A stretch of DNA of 64,000 nt from Streptomyces sp. F001. Lineage in GTDB: Bacteria; Actinomycetota; Actinomycetes; Streptomycetales; Streptomycetaceae. Made by a program: the position numbers and the translations under genes. The notes under the pieces were generated by a model. That model was not told the origin of the DNA, made no database searches, and saw only the letters and a list, made by a program, of their open reading frames with translations. Below, in pieces: positions 1 to 11,603 of the stretch (position 1 is its first letter; every line of letters begins with the position of its first letter). The stretch covers positions 1 through 64,000 of the forward strand of contig NZ_QZWF01000025.1 in the NCBI RefSeq assembly GCF_004187715.1, given 5' to 3'.

Positions 1-4
1 TAGA

Positions 5-37
5 TCGTCGGCAGCGTCAGATGTGTATAAGAGACAG
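5..37 (+). other. Nextera sequencing adapter (artefact)
   Basis: These 33 bases match the Illumina Nextera Read 1 transposase adapter, ending in the 19-bp mosaic end (AGATGTGTATAAGAGACAG). Read in frame, the mosaic end gives the tell-tale peptide MCIRDS, so any protein starting at 21 has an artificial N-terminus. Bases 1-4 are probably also non-genomic. Confidence 0.98.
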
Positions 38-143
38 CGCCCACCCCCGATCGTGCCAGGGTGTTAGAAGCGCCCCACGCATAGCCGCGCAGCGCAAGGG
101 CACTCGTGCACCCCGGCATGTCGATCAGCGAAACGGAACTGAG

Positions 144-2702
<2,559 letters not shown>

Positions 2703-2705
2703 ACG

Positions 2706-4505
2706 CTACGACGCCGGCCGCACCACCATCGCCGAGCCGCCGCCCCGCCGTACCTTCTCGGCGGCGGCCAGCCACTTGCCGTCCGGCAGCCGCTGCACAG
2801 CCGTGGTCGCGCCGATCTCGGGGTTGAGCCGGAAGCCGTGCCCGATGGACTCCAGCCGCGCCTTCAACGGGCTGTCGTACAGGCCCGGTTCGAGTTCGGT
2901 GGTGGTCTGGTTGCGCTGGCTTGCGCGCGGCGCGGCGATCGCGTCGACGAGCGGCAGCCCGCGGTCGAGGAAGCCGGTCAGGGTCTGCAGCACGGTGGTG
3001 ATGATGGTCGCGCCGCCGGGCGAACCCAGCGCCACCACCGGCCTGTTGTGCCGGTCGAGCACGATCGTCGGCGAGATCGACGACCGCGGCCGCTTGCCCG
3101 GACCGGGCAGGTTCGGGTCATGCACGGCCGGGTCGGCCGGGGCGAAGGAGAAGTCGGTCAGCTCGTTGTTGAGGATGAACCCGCGGCCGGGGACCGTGAT
3201 GCCGCTGCCGCCGGTCTGCTCGATGGTGAGGGTGTAGGCGACGACGTTGCCCCACTTGTCGGCCACCGTCAGATGGGTGGTGTTCTCGCCCTCGTACGTC
3301 GTCGGCGCCGCCTTTCCACCGGTGGCACAGGCCACCGGGTCGCGCGGGTCGCCGGGCGCGAGCGGGCTGGTGAGCACGGCATCGTCCTTGATCAGGCACG
3401 CGCGGGAGTCGGCATAGCGCTGGGAGAGCAGTTCCTGCGTCGGTACGTCCTCGAAGGCGGGGTCGCCGAGCCAGCGCCCGCGGTCGGCGAACGCGATCCG
3501 GCTCGCCTCGATGTGGCGGTGCAGGTACTGGATGTCGCTCGCCTTCGAAAGGTCGGTGCTCTCCAGGATGTTGAGGGCTTCGCCGACGGTGGTGCCGCCG
3601 GAGGAGGAGGGGGCGATGGAGTAGACGCCGAGGCCGCGGTACGTGGTCTTCGTGGGCGCCTGGAGCTTGGCGTCGTAGGCCGCCAGGTCCTTCTCGGCCA
3701 GTTCGCCGGGTCGGGCGTTCCAGCCCGAAGCCGGATCCACCGGCGGCTTGTTGACGGTGTCGACGATGTCGTCGCCGATGTCGCCGCGGTAGATCGCGCC
3801 GACGCCCTTCCTGCCCAGCTCCGCGTAGGTGCGGGCGAGGTCGGGGTTCTTGAAGGTGGAGCCGACGACGGGGAGTTCACCGTTCGGCAGGAACAGCTCG
3901 GCGGTATCGGGGAAGTAGCGGAACCGGGTCTCGTTGGCGGCGGTCTGCGCGCGGAAGGTGGCGTCGACGGTGAAGCCGTCGCGGGCCAGCCGCTCGGCGG
4001 GCGCGAGCAGGGCGGCGAGCCGCTTGCTGCCCCACTTGTCGAGCGCCGTCCGCCAGGTGGCGGGCGTGCCCGGGGTGCCGACGCCGAGGCCGCTGCTGAC
4101 GGCGTCGGCGAGGGCGAGCGGCTTGCCGTTCTCCAGGAAGAGGTCCGAGTCGGCGGTCAGCGGCGCGGTCTCGCGGCCGTCGATGGTCTGCACGCTGCGG
4201 GACCTGGCGTCGTAGTAGACGAAGTAGCCGCCTCCGCCGATGCCGGCGGAGTAGGGCTCGGTGACGCCCAGGGCGGCGGCGGTGGCGACGGCCGCGTCGA
4301 CGGCGTTGCCGCCCTTCCTCAGCACCTCGATTCCGGCGGCGGAGGCGTCCGCGTCGACGCTCGCGACCGCACCGCCGTAGCCGACGGCGACCGGGACTTT
4401 CTCGGCCGGTGCCGTCGTGGGGGCCGGGGGCGCCGCGGCCCCCACCGACACCACGGCGGCGGACACCGCCAGGACCGTCAGTTTCCGCACGACAGGGCGA
4501 CGCAT
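2706..4505 (-). CDS. ggt: gamma-glutamyltransferase
   Basis: A 599-residue secreted Ntn-hydrolase that cleaves the gamma-glutamyl bond of glutathione and transfers or hydrolyses the glutamyl group. The precursor self-cleaves; the nucleophile is the first Thr of the TTHLTV motif, about residue 409. The N-terminus has an Arg-rich start and a hydrophobic segment (about 8-26), fitting a Sec signal. GKRPRSSISPTIV and GSPGGA further on match the substrate-binding small-subunit region. I chose ATG at 4505 over the upstream GTG at 4511 because a GGAGG site sits 5 nt before the ATG and overlaps the GTG. The gene converges on the clp gene with a 3-bp gap, leaving no room for a separate terminator. Confidence 0.93.
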   Translation of the reverse strand: MRRPVVRKLTVLAVSAAVVSVGAAAPPAPTTAPAEKVPVAVGYGGAVASVDADASAAGIEVLRKGGNAVDAAVATAAALGVTEPYSAGIGGGGYFVYYDARSRSVQTIDGRETAPLTADSDLFLENGKPLALADAVSSGLGVGTPGTPATWRTALDKWGSKRLAALLAPAERLARDGFTVDATFRAQTAANETRFRYFPDTAELFLPNGELPVVGSTFKNPDLARTYAELGRKGVGAIYRGDIGDDIVDTVNKPPVDPASGWNARPGELAEKDLAAYDAKLQAPTKTTYRGLGVYSIAPSSSGGTTVGEALNILESTDLSKASDIQYLHRHIEASRIAFADRGRWLGDPAFEDVPTQELLSQRYADSRACLIKDDAVLTSPLAPGDPRDPVACATGGKAAPTTYEGENTTHLTVADKWGNVVAYTLTIEQTGGSGITVPGRGFILNNELTDFSFAPADPAVHDPNLPGPGKRPRSSISPTIVLDRHNRPVVALGSPGGATIITTVLQTLTGFLDRGLPLVDAIAAPRASQRNQTTTELEPGLYDSPLKARLESIGHGFRLNPEIGATTAVQRLPDGKWLAAAEKVRRGGGSAMVVRPAS

Positions 4506-4631
4506 CCGCACCTCCAGTCAGGAACCGGTTCGCGCAGCCTAATCCATTGCCATGCCCCCGTCAGGATCACACACCTGGGCGCAGACATCACCTCGAACAC
4601 GGTTTCTCTTCGCCCGCTACCATGCGCGCCC

Positions 4632-5399
4632 ATGAATGACGACGTGCGCAACATCGTCCTGGGCGTGATCGCGGCAGCCATCAGCGCCGGGCTGGGCTGG
4701 ATCGCCCGTACCTACCTGTGGAAGCGGAAGCTCCGCCGCAAGCAGGAGTTCCTCGGGCTGCCGAAGAACTCCGAGTCACTGCTCGTCGTCAACCGCGATC
4801 CGGCCGCCTCCGAGCCCGCGGTCCACCGGTTCGACGTGTTCGCCCTGCTGGAACTCGCCGCATTGATCAAGGACTGCGGAGCGAACGTGCAGATGGTGAC
4901 CCAGGACAACGTCCAGCAGGGCTTCGGCGAACGCACCGAGTTCTGCATCGGCGGCCCCGGTTCCAACCGGCGCATGCTGGCCCATATGGCGGCCATGCTG
5001 CCCGGCGTGCGCGTCAACATCGACCCGGAACCGGGCCCGGACCGGGGCGCCTTCCAGATCGGCAGCGAGCGCTACCGCATGGAGGCCGGTGTCACGGAGT
5101 ACGTGCTGCTGGCCCGGCTGACCGCGGGCGAGCGGCGCGAGGCACGCCCGGTGTTCCTCTTCTGCGGGCAGCGCGCGATCACCAACCAGGCCGCTACCCG
5201 CTATCTCGCCCGCAACCATGAGCGGCTGGCCCGCAAGCACGGCGCCAAGCCCTTCGTCCTGCTGCTCAAGGTCGTCAACTCACAGGCCTACGGCCCGGAC
5301 GTTGTCGAGCTGGTCGCCGACGTGACCCGGACCGCACAGGCTCCCCTGCCGTCCACGGAGGCCGCCGCTCCTCCAGGGAACTCACACCGCGCCCCCTGA
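4632..5399 (+). CDS. membrane-anchored protein of unknown function
   Basis: A 255-residue protein with one N-terminal membrane segment (about residues 7-25) followed by a basic stop-transfer stretch (WKRKLRRK). The rest looks soluble and cytoplasmic. I recognise no catalytic motif. The soluble part alternates hydrophobic strands and charged helices (for example ESLLVVNRDP, VFLFCGQRA), like a nucleotide- or ligand-binding alpha/beta fold, but that is only an impression. The last 18 bases overlap the 3' end of the convergent hydrolase gene. ATG at 4632 is the first start and is followed by the membrane segment. Confidence 0.7.
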   Translation: MNDDVRNIVLGVIAAAISAGLGWIARTYLWKRKLRRKQEFLGLPKNSESLLVVNRDPAASEPAVHRFDVFALLELAALIKDCGANVQMVTQDNVQQGFGERTEFCIGGPGSNRRMLAHMAAMLPGVRVNIDPEPGPDRGAFQIGSERYRMEAGVTEYVLLARLTAGERREARPVFLFCGQRAITNQAATRYLARNHERLARKHGAKPFVLLLKVVNSQAYGPDVVELVADVTRTAQAPLPSTEAAAPPGNSHRAP

Positions 5400-6299
5400 A
5401 TGCAGCCGCCTCGGCGGCGTCAGCGTCTCCTCCAGGTGGGCGAGCACCCGCAGGTGGTACGCCCGTGCCGCCCACCCCAGGCTGATGTTGTGCCCGGCGC
5501 CCGACAGCCGCTCCACCAGGACGCGGGGCGCGGCCGTGAACCGTCCGGCGAGGTCGGCCAGGTCGTCGTCGGTGGTGCGCCACCAGGCCTCGTGCTCGGC
5601 GAAGGTCAGCCGTACCGGCACCCCCACCCGAGGCAGCAAGGTGTCGGAGAGCCGGGGCCAGTCCCTGACCCCCTCGGCCTCGCGGCGCGGCATCGGCGCC
5701 ACCACCCGCCCGCTCGCCAGGAAGGTGCCCGGCGGATACAGCGTCAACGGGCCCCAGTTCAAGCGCCGTTGCCGTACGCCGTGCAGTTGGGCGAGGCTGC
5801 CCGGGTCGACGGCGAACCGGTGGCCGATCCCGGCCACGTCCACGGCGAGGAGGCTCTCGAGGGACCCGTCGGCGGCCAGGTGCAGGGCCAGTTTTCCACC
5901 GTACGAGTGACCCACGAGCAGCACACCGGCACCGGTCGGACACCGCTCGCCGAACTCCATGATCGCCGAGCTCACCGTCACCGCCTGCTCGGCGAGCGTC
6001 TGCCCGTCCGGGAGCCGGGCGGCCGAGTGGCCGTAGCCGGGGCGGTCCAGGGCGAGCACGGTGAAACCGAGCCGCGCCCCCAACGCGAGCAGGGACAGGT
6101 CGGGATGCGCCTGCCCGTCGAAGTAGCCCGCGCTCATACCGCCGCCGTGCAGGGCAACCACGGTCGCCCGGGGCGCACTCCGCTCCGGCTCGGCCAGCAG
6201 CCCGGACAGGGAGACGCCCGCTGCGTCGAGCGTGATCGGCCGCACCTCGGCGGACATCGCTGCCGTCGGCTGTTCCGAGGCCGGCAGGACTTCCGTCAC
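5382..6299 (-). CDS. alpha/beta hydrolase
   Basis: A 305-residue cytosolic alpha/beta-fold hydrolase. The oxyanion-side motif LHGGGMSAGY is near residue 50, the nucleophile elbow GHSYGG is near 129, and a late GAGHNISLG supplies the catalytic His. The substrate cannot be inferred. The GTG start at 6299 is preceded by a strong AAAGGAGG 5 nt upstream. Its 3' end overlaps the neighbouring convergent gene by 18 bp. Confidence 0.85.
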   Translation of the reverse strand: MTEVLPASEQPTAAMSAEVRPITLDAAGVSLSGLLAEPERSAPRATVVALHGGGMSAGYFDGQAHPDLSLLALGARLGFTVLALDRPGYGHSAARLPDGQTLAEQAVTVSSAIMEFGERCPTGAGVLLVGHSYGGKLALHLAADGSLESLLAVDVAGIGHRFAVDPGSLAQLHGVRQRRLNWGPLTLYPPGTFLASGRVVAPMPRREAEGVRDWPRLSDTLLPRVGVPVRLTFAEHEAWWRTTDDDLADLAGRFTAAPRVLVERLSGAGHNISLGWAARAYHLRVLAHLEETLTPPRRLHSGGAV

Positions 6300-6480
6300 A
6301 ACGCCTCCTTTCTCATCGCCTCATGTGCTGGACGCGTCCAGCCTGGGGGCCGCTCCATGACCCCGCAAGGCGGGCCGAGTTCAGGCCTGCGTCCGGTTTG
6401 CAGGCTCCCGCAGCACTGTGTATGGCCGAGGTCGGAGGCACGTCGGAGATCTTCAACGCTCAATCGTTACTGCCACGTAA

Positions 6481-6506
6481 CTTACCGACGGGTTACCTAC
6501 GGTAAG
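6481..6506. promoter_or_regulatory. inverted repeat in promoter of the CocE-like gene
   Basis: CTTACCG, 12 nt, CGGTAAG: perfect 7-bp arms, 52 bp before the 6559 start. A further partial repeat (GTTACCGTCGGGT) lies just downstream. It looks like a repressor site, but no candidate regulator lies next to it. Confidence 0.4.
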
Positions 6507-6558
6507 TGGTGCCGGTTACCGTCGGGTCACTTTCACTGACACGAGTGAGGAGTGGCCC

Positions 6559-8127
6559 GTGGGACTGCCTCGCAAGGCCCTGCGCACGACCGCCGTGGGC
6601 GCCGTCTCCGCGACCCTGGTCGCCGGTAGCGCCCTCGGGCTCGCCCCCGCCGCCCAGGCGGCCCCGAACAGCGTCCGCTTCGTCGACGTCACCGGCGACG
6701 GCGGCACCGTCCTCAAGGCGAACGTCGTCACGCCCGCGGGCGCCGGCGCCGGTGACCGCTACCCCCTGCTCGTCCTGCCCACCAGCTGGGGCCTGCCCCA
6801 GGTCGAGTACCTCGCCCAGGCCCAGAAGCTCGCCGACGCCGGGTATGTCGTGGTCAGTTACAACGTGCGCGGCTTCTGGCAGTCCGGCGGACACATCGAG
6901 GTCGCCGGACCGCCCGACATCGCCGACGCCTCCAGGGTCATCGACTGGGCGCTCGCCAACACCCCGGCCGACGCCGGGCGCATCGGCATGGCGGGCGTCT
7001 CGTACGGGGCCGGCATCAGCCTGCTCGCCGCCGCGCACGACAAGCGGGTCAGGGCGGTCGCCGCACTCAGCGGCTGGGCCGACCTGATCGACTCGATCTA
7101 CTCCGGCCGCACCCAGCACTCCCAGGCCGCCGCCCTGCTGAACGGCGCAGGCACGCTCACCGGTCGCCCCAGCCCCGAACTCCAGCAGATCTTCAAGGAT
7201 TTCTTCGCCTCCGATCTGGACCGGGAGGACGAGCTGATCGCCTGGGGGAAGAAACGTTCCCCCGCGACCTACGTCGACCGTTTCAACGCCAACGGCACCG
7301 CGGTCATGCTCGCCAACGCCTGGGGCGACACGATCTTCCCGCCCAACCAGTACGCGGACTTCTACGAGAAGCTGACCGTCCCCAAGAGGCTTCAGCTGCG
7401 CCCCGGCGACCACGCCACCGCCGAGGTGACGGGACTGTTCGGGCTGCCCAACGACGTGTGGACCGACACCGGGCGCTGGTTCGACCACCACCTCAAGGGC
7501 GCGGACAACGGCATCGACCGTGAACAGCCGGTCCGCCTCAAGTCCCGTTCCGGGGGCGGCTACGAGGACTACCCGGACTGGAAGTCGGTCACCGCGACGA
7601 GCCGGAAGATCGCCCTCGCGGACACCACCACGATCCACACGAACGTCAACTCCGGGGCGGACGGCGGGATCATCTTCCTGTCGAGCATCCTCGACCAGGT
7701 CGCCCAGGTCCCCCCGATGGCCTCGATCCCCCTGCTCCCGCGCCGCTGGGCCGCCGTCTGGCAGTCGGAGAAGTACGCCACCGCCCAGCACGTGCGCGGT
7801 ACGGCGAAGCTGCACACGACCATCACGCCAACCAAGGAGAGCGGAACCCTCGTCGCATACCTCTACGACGTGGGCCCGCTCGGCCTCGGCAAGCTGATCA
7901 GCAACGCGCCGTTCACCTTCCACGGGCGAACGCCCGGCAAGCCGTTCGGCGTCGACCTGGAGCTGTTCTCCACGGCCTACGACGTCCCGGCAGGGCACCG
8001 TCTCGCCCTGGTCGTCGACACGGTCGACCCGCTCTATATCGAGCACAACCCGTCCGGCGGGCGGCTGACCTTCTCCTCGCCGCCGAACGACCCGTCGTAC
8101 GTGTCGATTCCGCTGCGCGAGCAGTGA
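6559..8127 (+). CDS. secreted CocE/NonD-type alpha/beta hydrolase
   Basis: A 522-residue protein of the X-Pro dipeptidyl-peptidase (S15)/CocE type: an alpha/beta-hydrolase domain (about 45-310) followed by a jelly-roll-like C-terminal domain (about 330-520). A signal peptide ends in APAAQA-AP at about residue 35, so it is exported. The nucleophile elbow is GVSYGAG (about residue 143) and a late GDHATAE supplies the likely His. Family members hydrolyse esters or N-terminal X-Pro peptides; the sequence does not decide between them. The GTG at 6559 follows GTGAGGAG. Confidence 0.85.
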   Translation: MGLPRKALRTTAVGAVSATLVAGSALGLAPAAQAAPNSVRFVDVTGDGGTVLKANVVTPAGAGAGDRYPLLVLPTSWGLPQVEYLAQAQKLADAGYVVVSYNVRGFWQSGGHIEVAGPPDIADASRVIDWALANTPADAGRIGMAGVSYGAGISLLAAAHDKRVRAVAALSGWADLIDSIYSGRTQHSQAAALLNGAGTLTGRPSPELQQIFKDFFASDLDREDELIAWGKKRSPATYVDRFNANGTAVMLANAWGDTIFPPNQYADFYEKLTVPKRLQLRPGDHATAEVTGLFGLPNDVWTDTGRWFDHHLKGADNGIDREQPVRLKSRSGGGYEDYPDWKSVTATSRKIALADTTTIHTNVNSGADGGIIFLSSILDQVAQVPPMASIPLLPRRWAAVWQSEKYATAQHVRGTAKLHTTITPTKESGTLVAYLYDVGPLGLGKLISNAPFTFHGRTPGKPFGVDLELFSTAYDVPAGHRLALVVDTVDPLYIEHNPSGGRLTFSSPPNDPSYVSIPLREQ

Positions 8128-8347
8128 TCTGCGGCCGCTGCCGGGCGGGCTTGGCTCGGGGTACTGCTGCCCCCTACGGGATGAACGGCACATAGTAGTC
8201 GAGGTGCGCAGCGACGGCCCGACCGATGGGGCAGAGCAGGGACCCGGCCTCCGGCCGGTCGGGGAACACAGGTTCGGACTGGGTCAACGAGCCGGTGTCG
8301 AACAGCAGATGGGGGCGAGGGCCGGTCCCCCGCTCGGTGCGGGCGGG

Positions 8348-8755
8348 TCAGGACTCGGCGACCTCCGCGTACAGCTGGGACAGCTCCGGTACACCATGCG
8401 CGGCCCACTCGTGACCGGAGGCCACCACGTCGAACTCGCGGCCGGACTCCAGCCGCACCACCGGCTGGCCGTCGGGCCAGATCTCCCAGGCCGCGCCCGG
8501 CACCGTGCGCACGATGACGGTGCCCAGATACAGACCGGCGTCGTTGCCCAGCCAGGGCAGGATCTCCTCGTCGTCCCGCCAGCGCGGCAGCAGCTGGTCG
8601 AGCGCCTCCAACGAGGCTGATGTGTCGTCGAGTCGGACACCCGCCCGGCCCGCCTGGGAGCGGAGCAGCTCGCACTCGGCCAGGAGCTCGGCGATGCCCG
8701 TGGGGTCGGGGATCGGGGGCCGCTGGCGGCGGTGGCCGAGGAAAGGGATGTTCAT
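8348..8755 (-). CDS. small actinobacterial protein, possibly DUF6278-like
   Basis: A 135-residue soluble acidic protein. The N-terminus MNIPFLGHRRQR and the central WRDDEEILPWLGNDAGLYLG resemble a conserved Streptomyces family of unknown role that I associate with DUF6278, from memory only. No catalytic or membrane motif is visible. It stands alone, with about 220 bp of featureless DNA on its downstream side and an SGNH hydrolase gene diverging upstream. Confidence 0.6.
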   Translation of the reverse strand: MNIPFLGHRRQRPPIPDPTGIAELLAECELLRSQAGRAGVRLDDTSASLEALDQLLPRWRDDEEILPWLGNDAGLYLGTVIVRTVPGAAWEIWPDGQPVVRLESGREFDVVASGHEWAAHGVPELSQLYAEVAES

Positions 8756-8910
8756 ACGTCCAGCCTGTCATTCGCACCCGCGTGCGCACCACAGGCGCGC
8801 GGGTGATCGTGTCCGGTCGTCCGGGCGGTTTCATGCAGTGTTCGCTCATGGTTCGTTGACCGGGCCGCCGCCTCCTTTCTAGCTTCCCGTGCGTCGTTCG
8901 TCTCGGTCCG

Positions 8911-8950
8911 GAGCAGGCCGGAGCAGGCCGGAGCAGGCCGGAGAAGTCCG
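8911..8950 (+). repeat. 10-bp tandem repeat GAGCAGGCCG x3 plus a degenerate copy
   Basis: Three exact copies of GAGCAGGCCG and one degenerate copy lie 55-95 bp before the SGNH hydrolase start, in its probable 5' untranslated region. Function unknown; copy number may vary by slippage. Confidence 0.8.
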
Positions 8951-9003
8951 GTCAGTGCGGTCGGTCCGGTCAGCCCGGATCACCGGAGAACAGGGAGGGT
9001 CGG

Positions 9004-10767
9004 TTGGTACGCCGAGGTGTCCGGGGGCTCGCAGCCGTCCTCATCCTCTTCGGATCCGTGCTGCTCACGACCTCCGCACAGGCCACCGTCGAGGAGACAT
9101 CCGCGCCACTGCCGCTGGAGCAGCTCTTCGACAACACGGCCGTCAGCGAGGACACCAGCCCCGCCGAAGCCGACTTCGACGGCTCGGGTGCCTCCCTCTC
9201 CGCCCAGGACCTCGACGCCGCGGGCTGGACGCCGGGCCGCGCGCTGACCGTGCAGGGCGCCACGCTGACCTGGCCGGACCGGGCGGCGGGCGAGCCCGAC
9301 AACGTCCGGGCCGACGGCCAGAGCGTGTGGCTGTACGGCACCGGCGACGCGCTCGCCTTCCTGGTCGCGAGCACCGCCGGCGACGAGGTCACCGGCTCGG
9401 GCACGGTCTCGTACGCCGACGGGAGCCGGTCGACGTACGTGCTCGGCGCGCCCGACTGGCGCCGGGGCCCGCTCGCCACCAAGGCGGTGGCCCTCCCCCA
9501 CGTCAACACGCCCGGCGGCCAACTCGCCGAGAAGGCACGGCTGTACGTCGTGACCGTGCCGATCGTGCCGGGGCGCGCGCTCGCCTCCGTGCAGCTGCCC
9601 CGCGCGACCGACCTGCATGTGTTCGCCCTGTCGGTGCGGACGGCCGCGCCCGGCTGGACAGGCAGCTGGGCGACGGCGACGTCCGGTTACCAGGCCGTGG
9701 GGCCGTGGACCGACCGGACACTGCGGCTGGTGGTGCACACCTCGGCGGGCGGGCCGATGGTGCGGCTGCGCTTCGACAACACCTTCGCAGCGGCTCCGGT
9801 ACAGATCGGGAGCGCGACGGTGGCCGTGCAGCGGGCGGGCGCGACGGCGCGGGGCACGCCGGTGCCGGTGACCTTCGGGAGGGCGGCGGGCGTCGAGGTC
9901 CCGGCCGGGGCGCAGGTGTACAGCGACCCGCTCGCCTTCGACGTGCCCGCCGACACCAACCTGCTGGTCAGCTTTCATCTGCCGGGGACGGTTCCAGCGG
10001 CGCCCGTGCACCGGCTCGCGCAGCAGCGGTCGTATCTGAGCGGACCGGGCGACCACGCCGCGGACGGCTCGGCGTCGGCGTACGCCACGGTCCTGACGAA
10101 CTGGCCGCTGCTGACCGGGGTGGACGTCGGCGGCGGGCCCGGGTCGGTGGTGATGCTCGGCGACTCGATCACCGACGGCGACAGGTCCACGGTGGACGCC
10201 AACCGGCGCTGGCCCGATGTGCTGGCCGCCCGACTGCATTCACAGGACCTGGTCCCGCACTACGGGGTGCTCAACCAGGGCATCGGCGGCAACCGTGTGG
10301 TCACCGACCGCTACCCGGGAGACGGGGTCTCCAGGGATACGGGCGGGGTGAGCGCGCTCAACCGGCTCGACCGGGACGTACACGCCCAGACGTCGGTGCG
10401 TACGCTGATCGCCTTCGAGGGCGTCAACGACCTGCTGTCGGGCTCGACCGCGGATGAGGTGACGGCCGGGCTCCAGGAGATCGCGGACCGCGCGCACGCA
10501 CGGGGACTTCGCGTGCTGGCGGGCACACTCCTGCCGTGCGGCGGCCAGGCCGGGTGCACGGCGGCCGTGGAAGCCGAGCGGACCGCCGTCAACGCGTGGC
10601 TCCGGGACACCGACGTCTTCGACGGGGTGCTGGACCTCGACGCGGTGCTACGGGACCCGCAGCAGCCGACGCGGCTGGCTCCGGTCTACGACAGCGGGGA
10701 CCACCTGCACCCGAACGACGCGGGGCTCGCGGCGCTCGCGCACTCGGTGGACCTGACGCTGCTGTGA
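9004..10767 (+). CDS. secreted SGNH/GDSL-family hydrolase
   Basis: A 587-residue exported esterase-like protein. After a short signal peptide (ending near SAQA, about residue 27) comes a long N-terminal domain rich in beta strands (about 30-360), probably accessory. The SGNH domain follows: block I MLGDSITDG (about 386), block II Gly in NQGIGGN, block III GVND, and block V SGDHLHPND with catalytic Asp and His. Family members deacylate lipids or sugars; the substrate is unknown. The TTG start at 9004 is chosen because AGGGAGGG lies 4-11 nt upstream and no ATG or GTG is as well placed. It converges on xthA with a 6-bp gap. Confidence 0.87.
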   Translation: MVRRGVRGLAAVLILFGSVLLTTSAQATVEETSAPLPLEQLFDNTAVSEDTSPAEADFDGSGASLSAQDLDAAGWTPGRALTVQGATLTWPDRAAGEPDNVRADGQSVWLYGTGDALAFLVASTAGDEVTGSGTVSYADGSRSTYVLGAPDWRRGPLATKAVALPHVNTPGGQLAEKARLYVVTVPIVPGRALASVQLPRATDLHVFALSVRTAAPGWTGSWATATSGYQAVGPWTDRTLRLVVHTSAGGPMVRLRFDNTFAAAPVQIGSATVAVQRAGATARGTPVPVTFGRAAGVEVPAGAQVYSDPLAFDVPADTNLLVSFHLPGTVPAAPVHRLAQQRSYLSGPGDHAADGSASAYATVLTNWPLLTGVDVGGGPGSVVMLGDSITDGDRSTVDANRRWPDVLAARLHSQDLVPHYGVLNQGIGGNRVVTDRYPGDGVSRDTGGVSALNRLDRDVHAQTSVRTLIAFEGVNDLLSGSTADEVTAGLQEIADRAHARGLRVLAGTLLPCGGQAGCTAAVEAERTAVNAWLRDTDVFDGVLDLDAVLRDPQQPTRLAPVYDSGDHLHPNDAGLAALAHSVDLTLL

Positions 10768-10773
10768 GGGCCG

Positions 10774-11553
10774 CTACACGTTCAGGTCCACTACGACCGG
10801 CGCATGGTCCGAGGCGCCCTTGCCCTTGCGCTCCTCCCGGTCCACGTACGCGTCCTTGACCGCCGTCGCGAACGGCTCGTTGCCGTACACCAGGTCGATC
10901 CGCATACCGCGGTTCTTGGGGAAGCAGAGCTGGCGATAGTCCCAGTACGTGAACGGGTGCTCGTACTTCAGGGGGCGCGGGACCACGTCGGACAGGCCCG
11001 TCTCGCGCAGGGAGGCCAGGGCGGCACGCTCGGCGGGGGTGACGTGGGTGCTGTTCTCGAACACGGCCACGTCGTAGACGTCGTCGTCCGTCGGAGCCAC
11101 GTTGTAGTCGCCCAGCACGGCGAACGGGCGGCTGCCGCCCGCGTCGCCCGCGACGGCTGCCTTCAGGGCCTCGAACCACTGGAGCTTGTAGGCGTAGTGA
11201 GGATGCTCCACCTCACGGCCGTTCGGCACGTACACCGACCAGAGGCGGACCGGGCCGCAGGTCGCGGAGATGGCGCGGGGCTCCACCACGCCGTCGAAGC
11301 CGGGGTCGCCGGGCAGGCCCTTGACGACGTCCTCGAGGCCGACGCGGGAGAGCACCGCCACGCCGTTCCACCGGCCGGTGGCGTGGACCGCGGACTCGTA
11401 GCCCAGCTCGCGCAGCTGCTCGAAGGGGAACTGCTCCTCGGCGACCTTGGCCTCCTGCAGGCAGAGCACATCGGTGCCGCTGCTCTCCAGCCAGGCCAGC
11501 AGCCTCGGAAGGCGGGCGGTGATCGAGTTGACGTTCCAGGTCGCGATGCGCAT
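10774..11553 (-). CDS. xthA: exodeoxyribonuclease III
   Basis: A 259-residue ExoIII/AP endonuclease of base-excision repair. It should cut 5' of abasic sites and trim 3' blocked ends with Mg2+. Motifs in order: WNVNSI at the N-terminus, LQEAK (metal-binding Glu), YVPNG, GDYNVAP (Asp/Asn pair), RIDLV and C-terminal SDHAPV with the catalytic His. The length is normal. ATG start at 11553. Confidence 0.95.
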   Translation of the reverse strand: MRIATWNVNSITARLPRLLAWLESSGTDVLCLQEAKVAEEQFPFEQLRELGYESAVHATGRWNGVAVLSRVGLEDVVKGLPGDPGFDGVVEPRAISATCGPVRLWSVYVPNGREVEHPHYAYKLQWFEALKAAVAGDAGGSRPFAVLGDYNVAPTDDDVYDVAVFENSTHVTPAERAALASLRETGLSDVVPRPLKYEHPFTYWDYRQLCFPKNRGMRIDLVYGNEPFATAVKDAYVDREERKGKGASDHAPVVVDLNV

Positions 11554-11603
11554 GCCTCACAACGTACCGGGTGGGTCCGACAACGCGGCCCGCCCTGTCG
11601 TCG

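Noticed and set aside
2838..5399. 853-codon frame covering the antisense of ggt and the 4632 gene
   Set aside because: The first 600 codons are antisense to ggt; only the part from 4632 looks like a protein.
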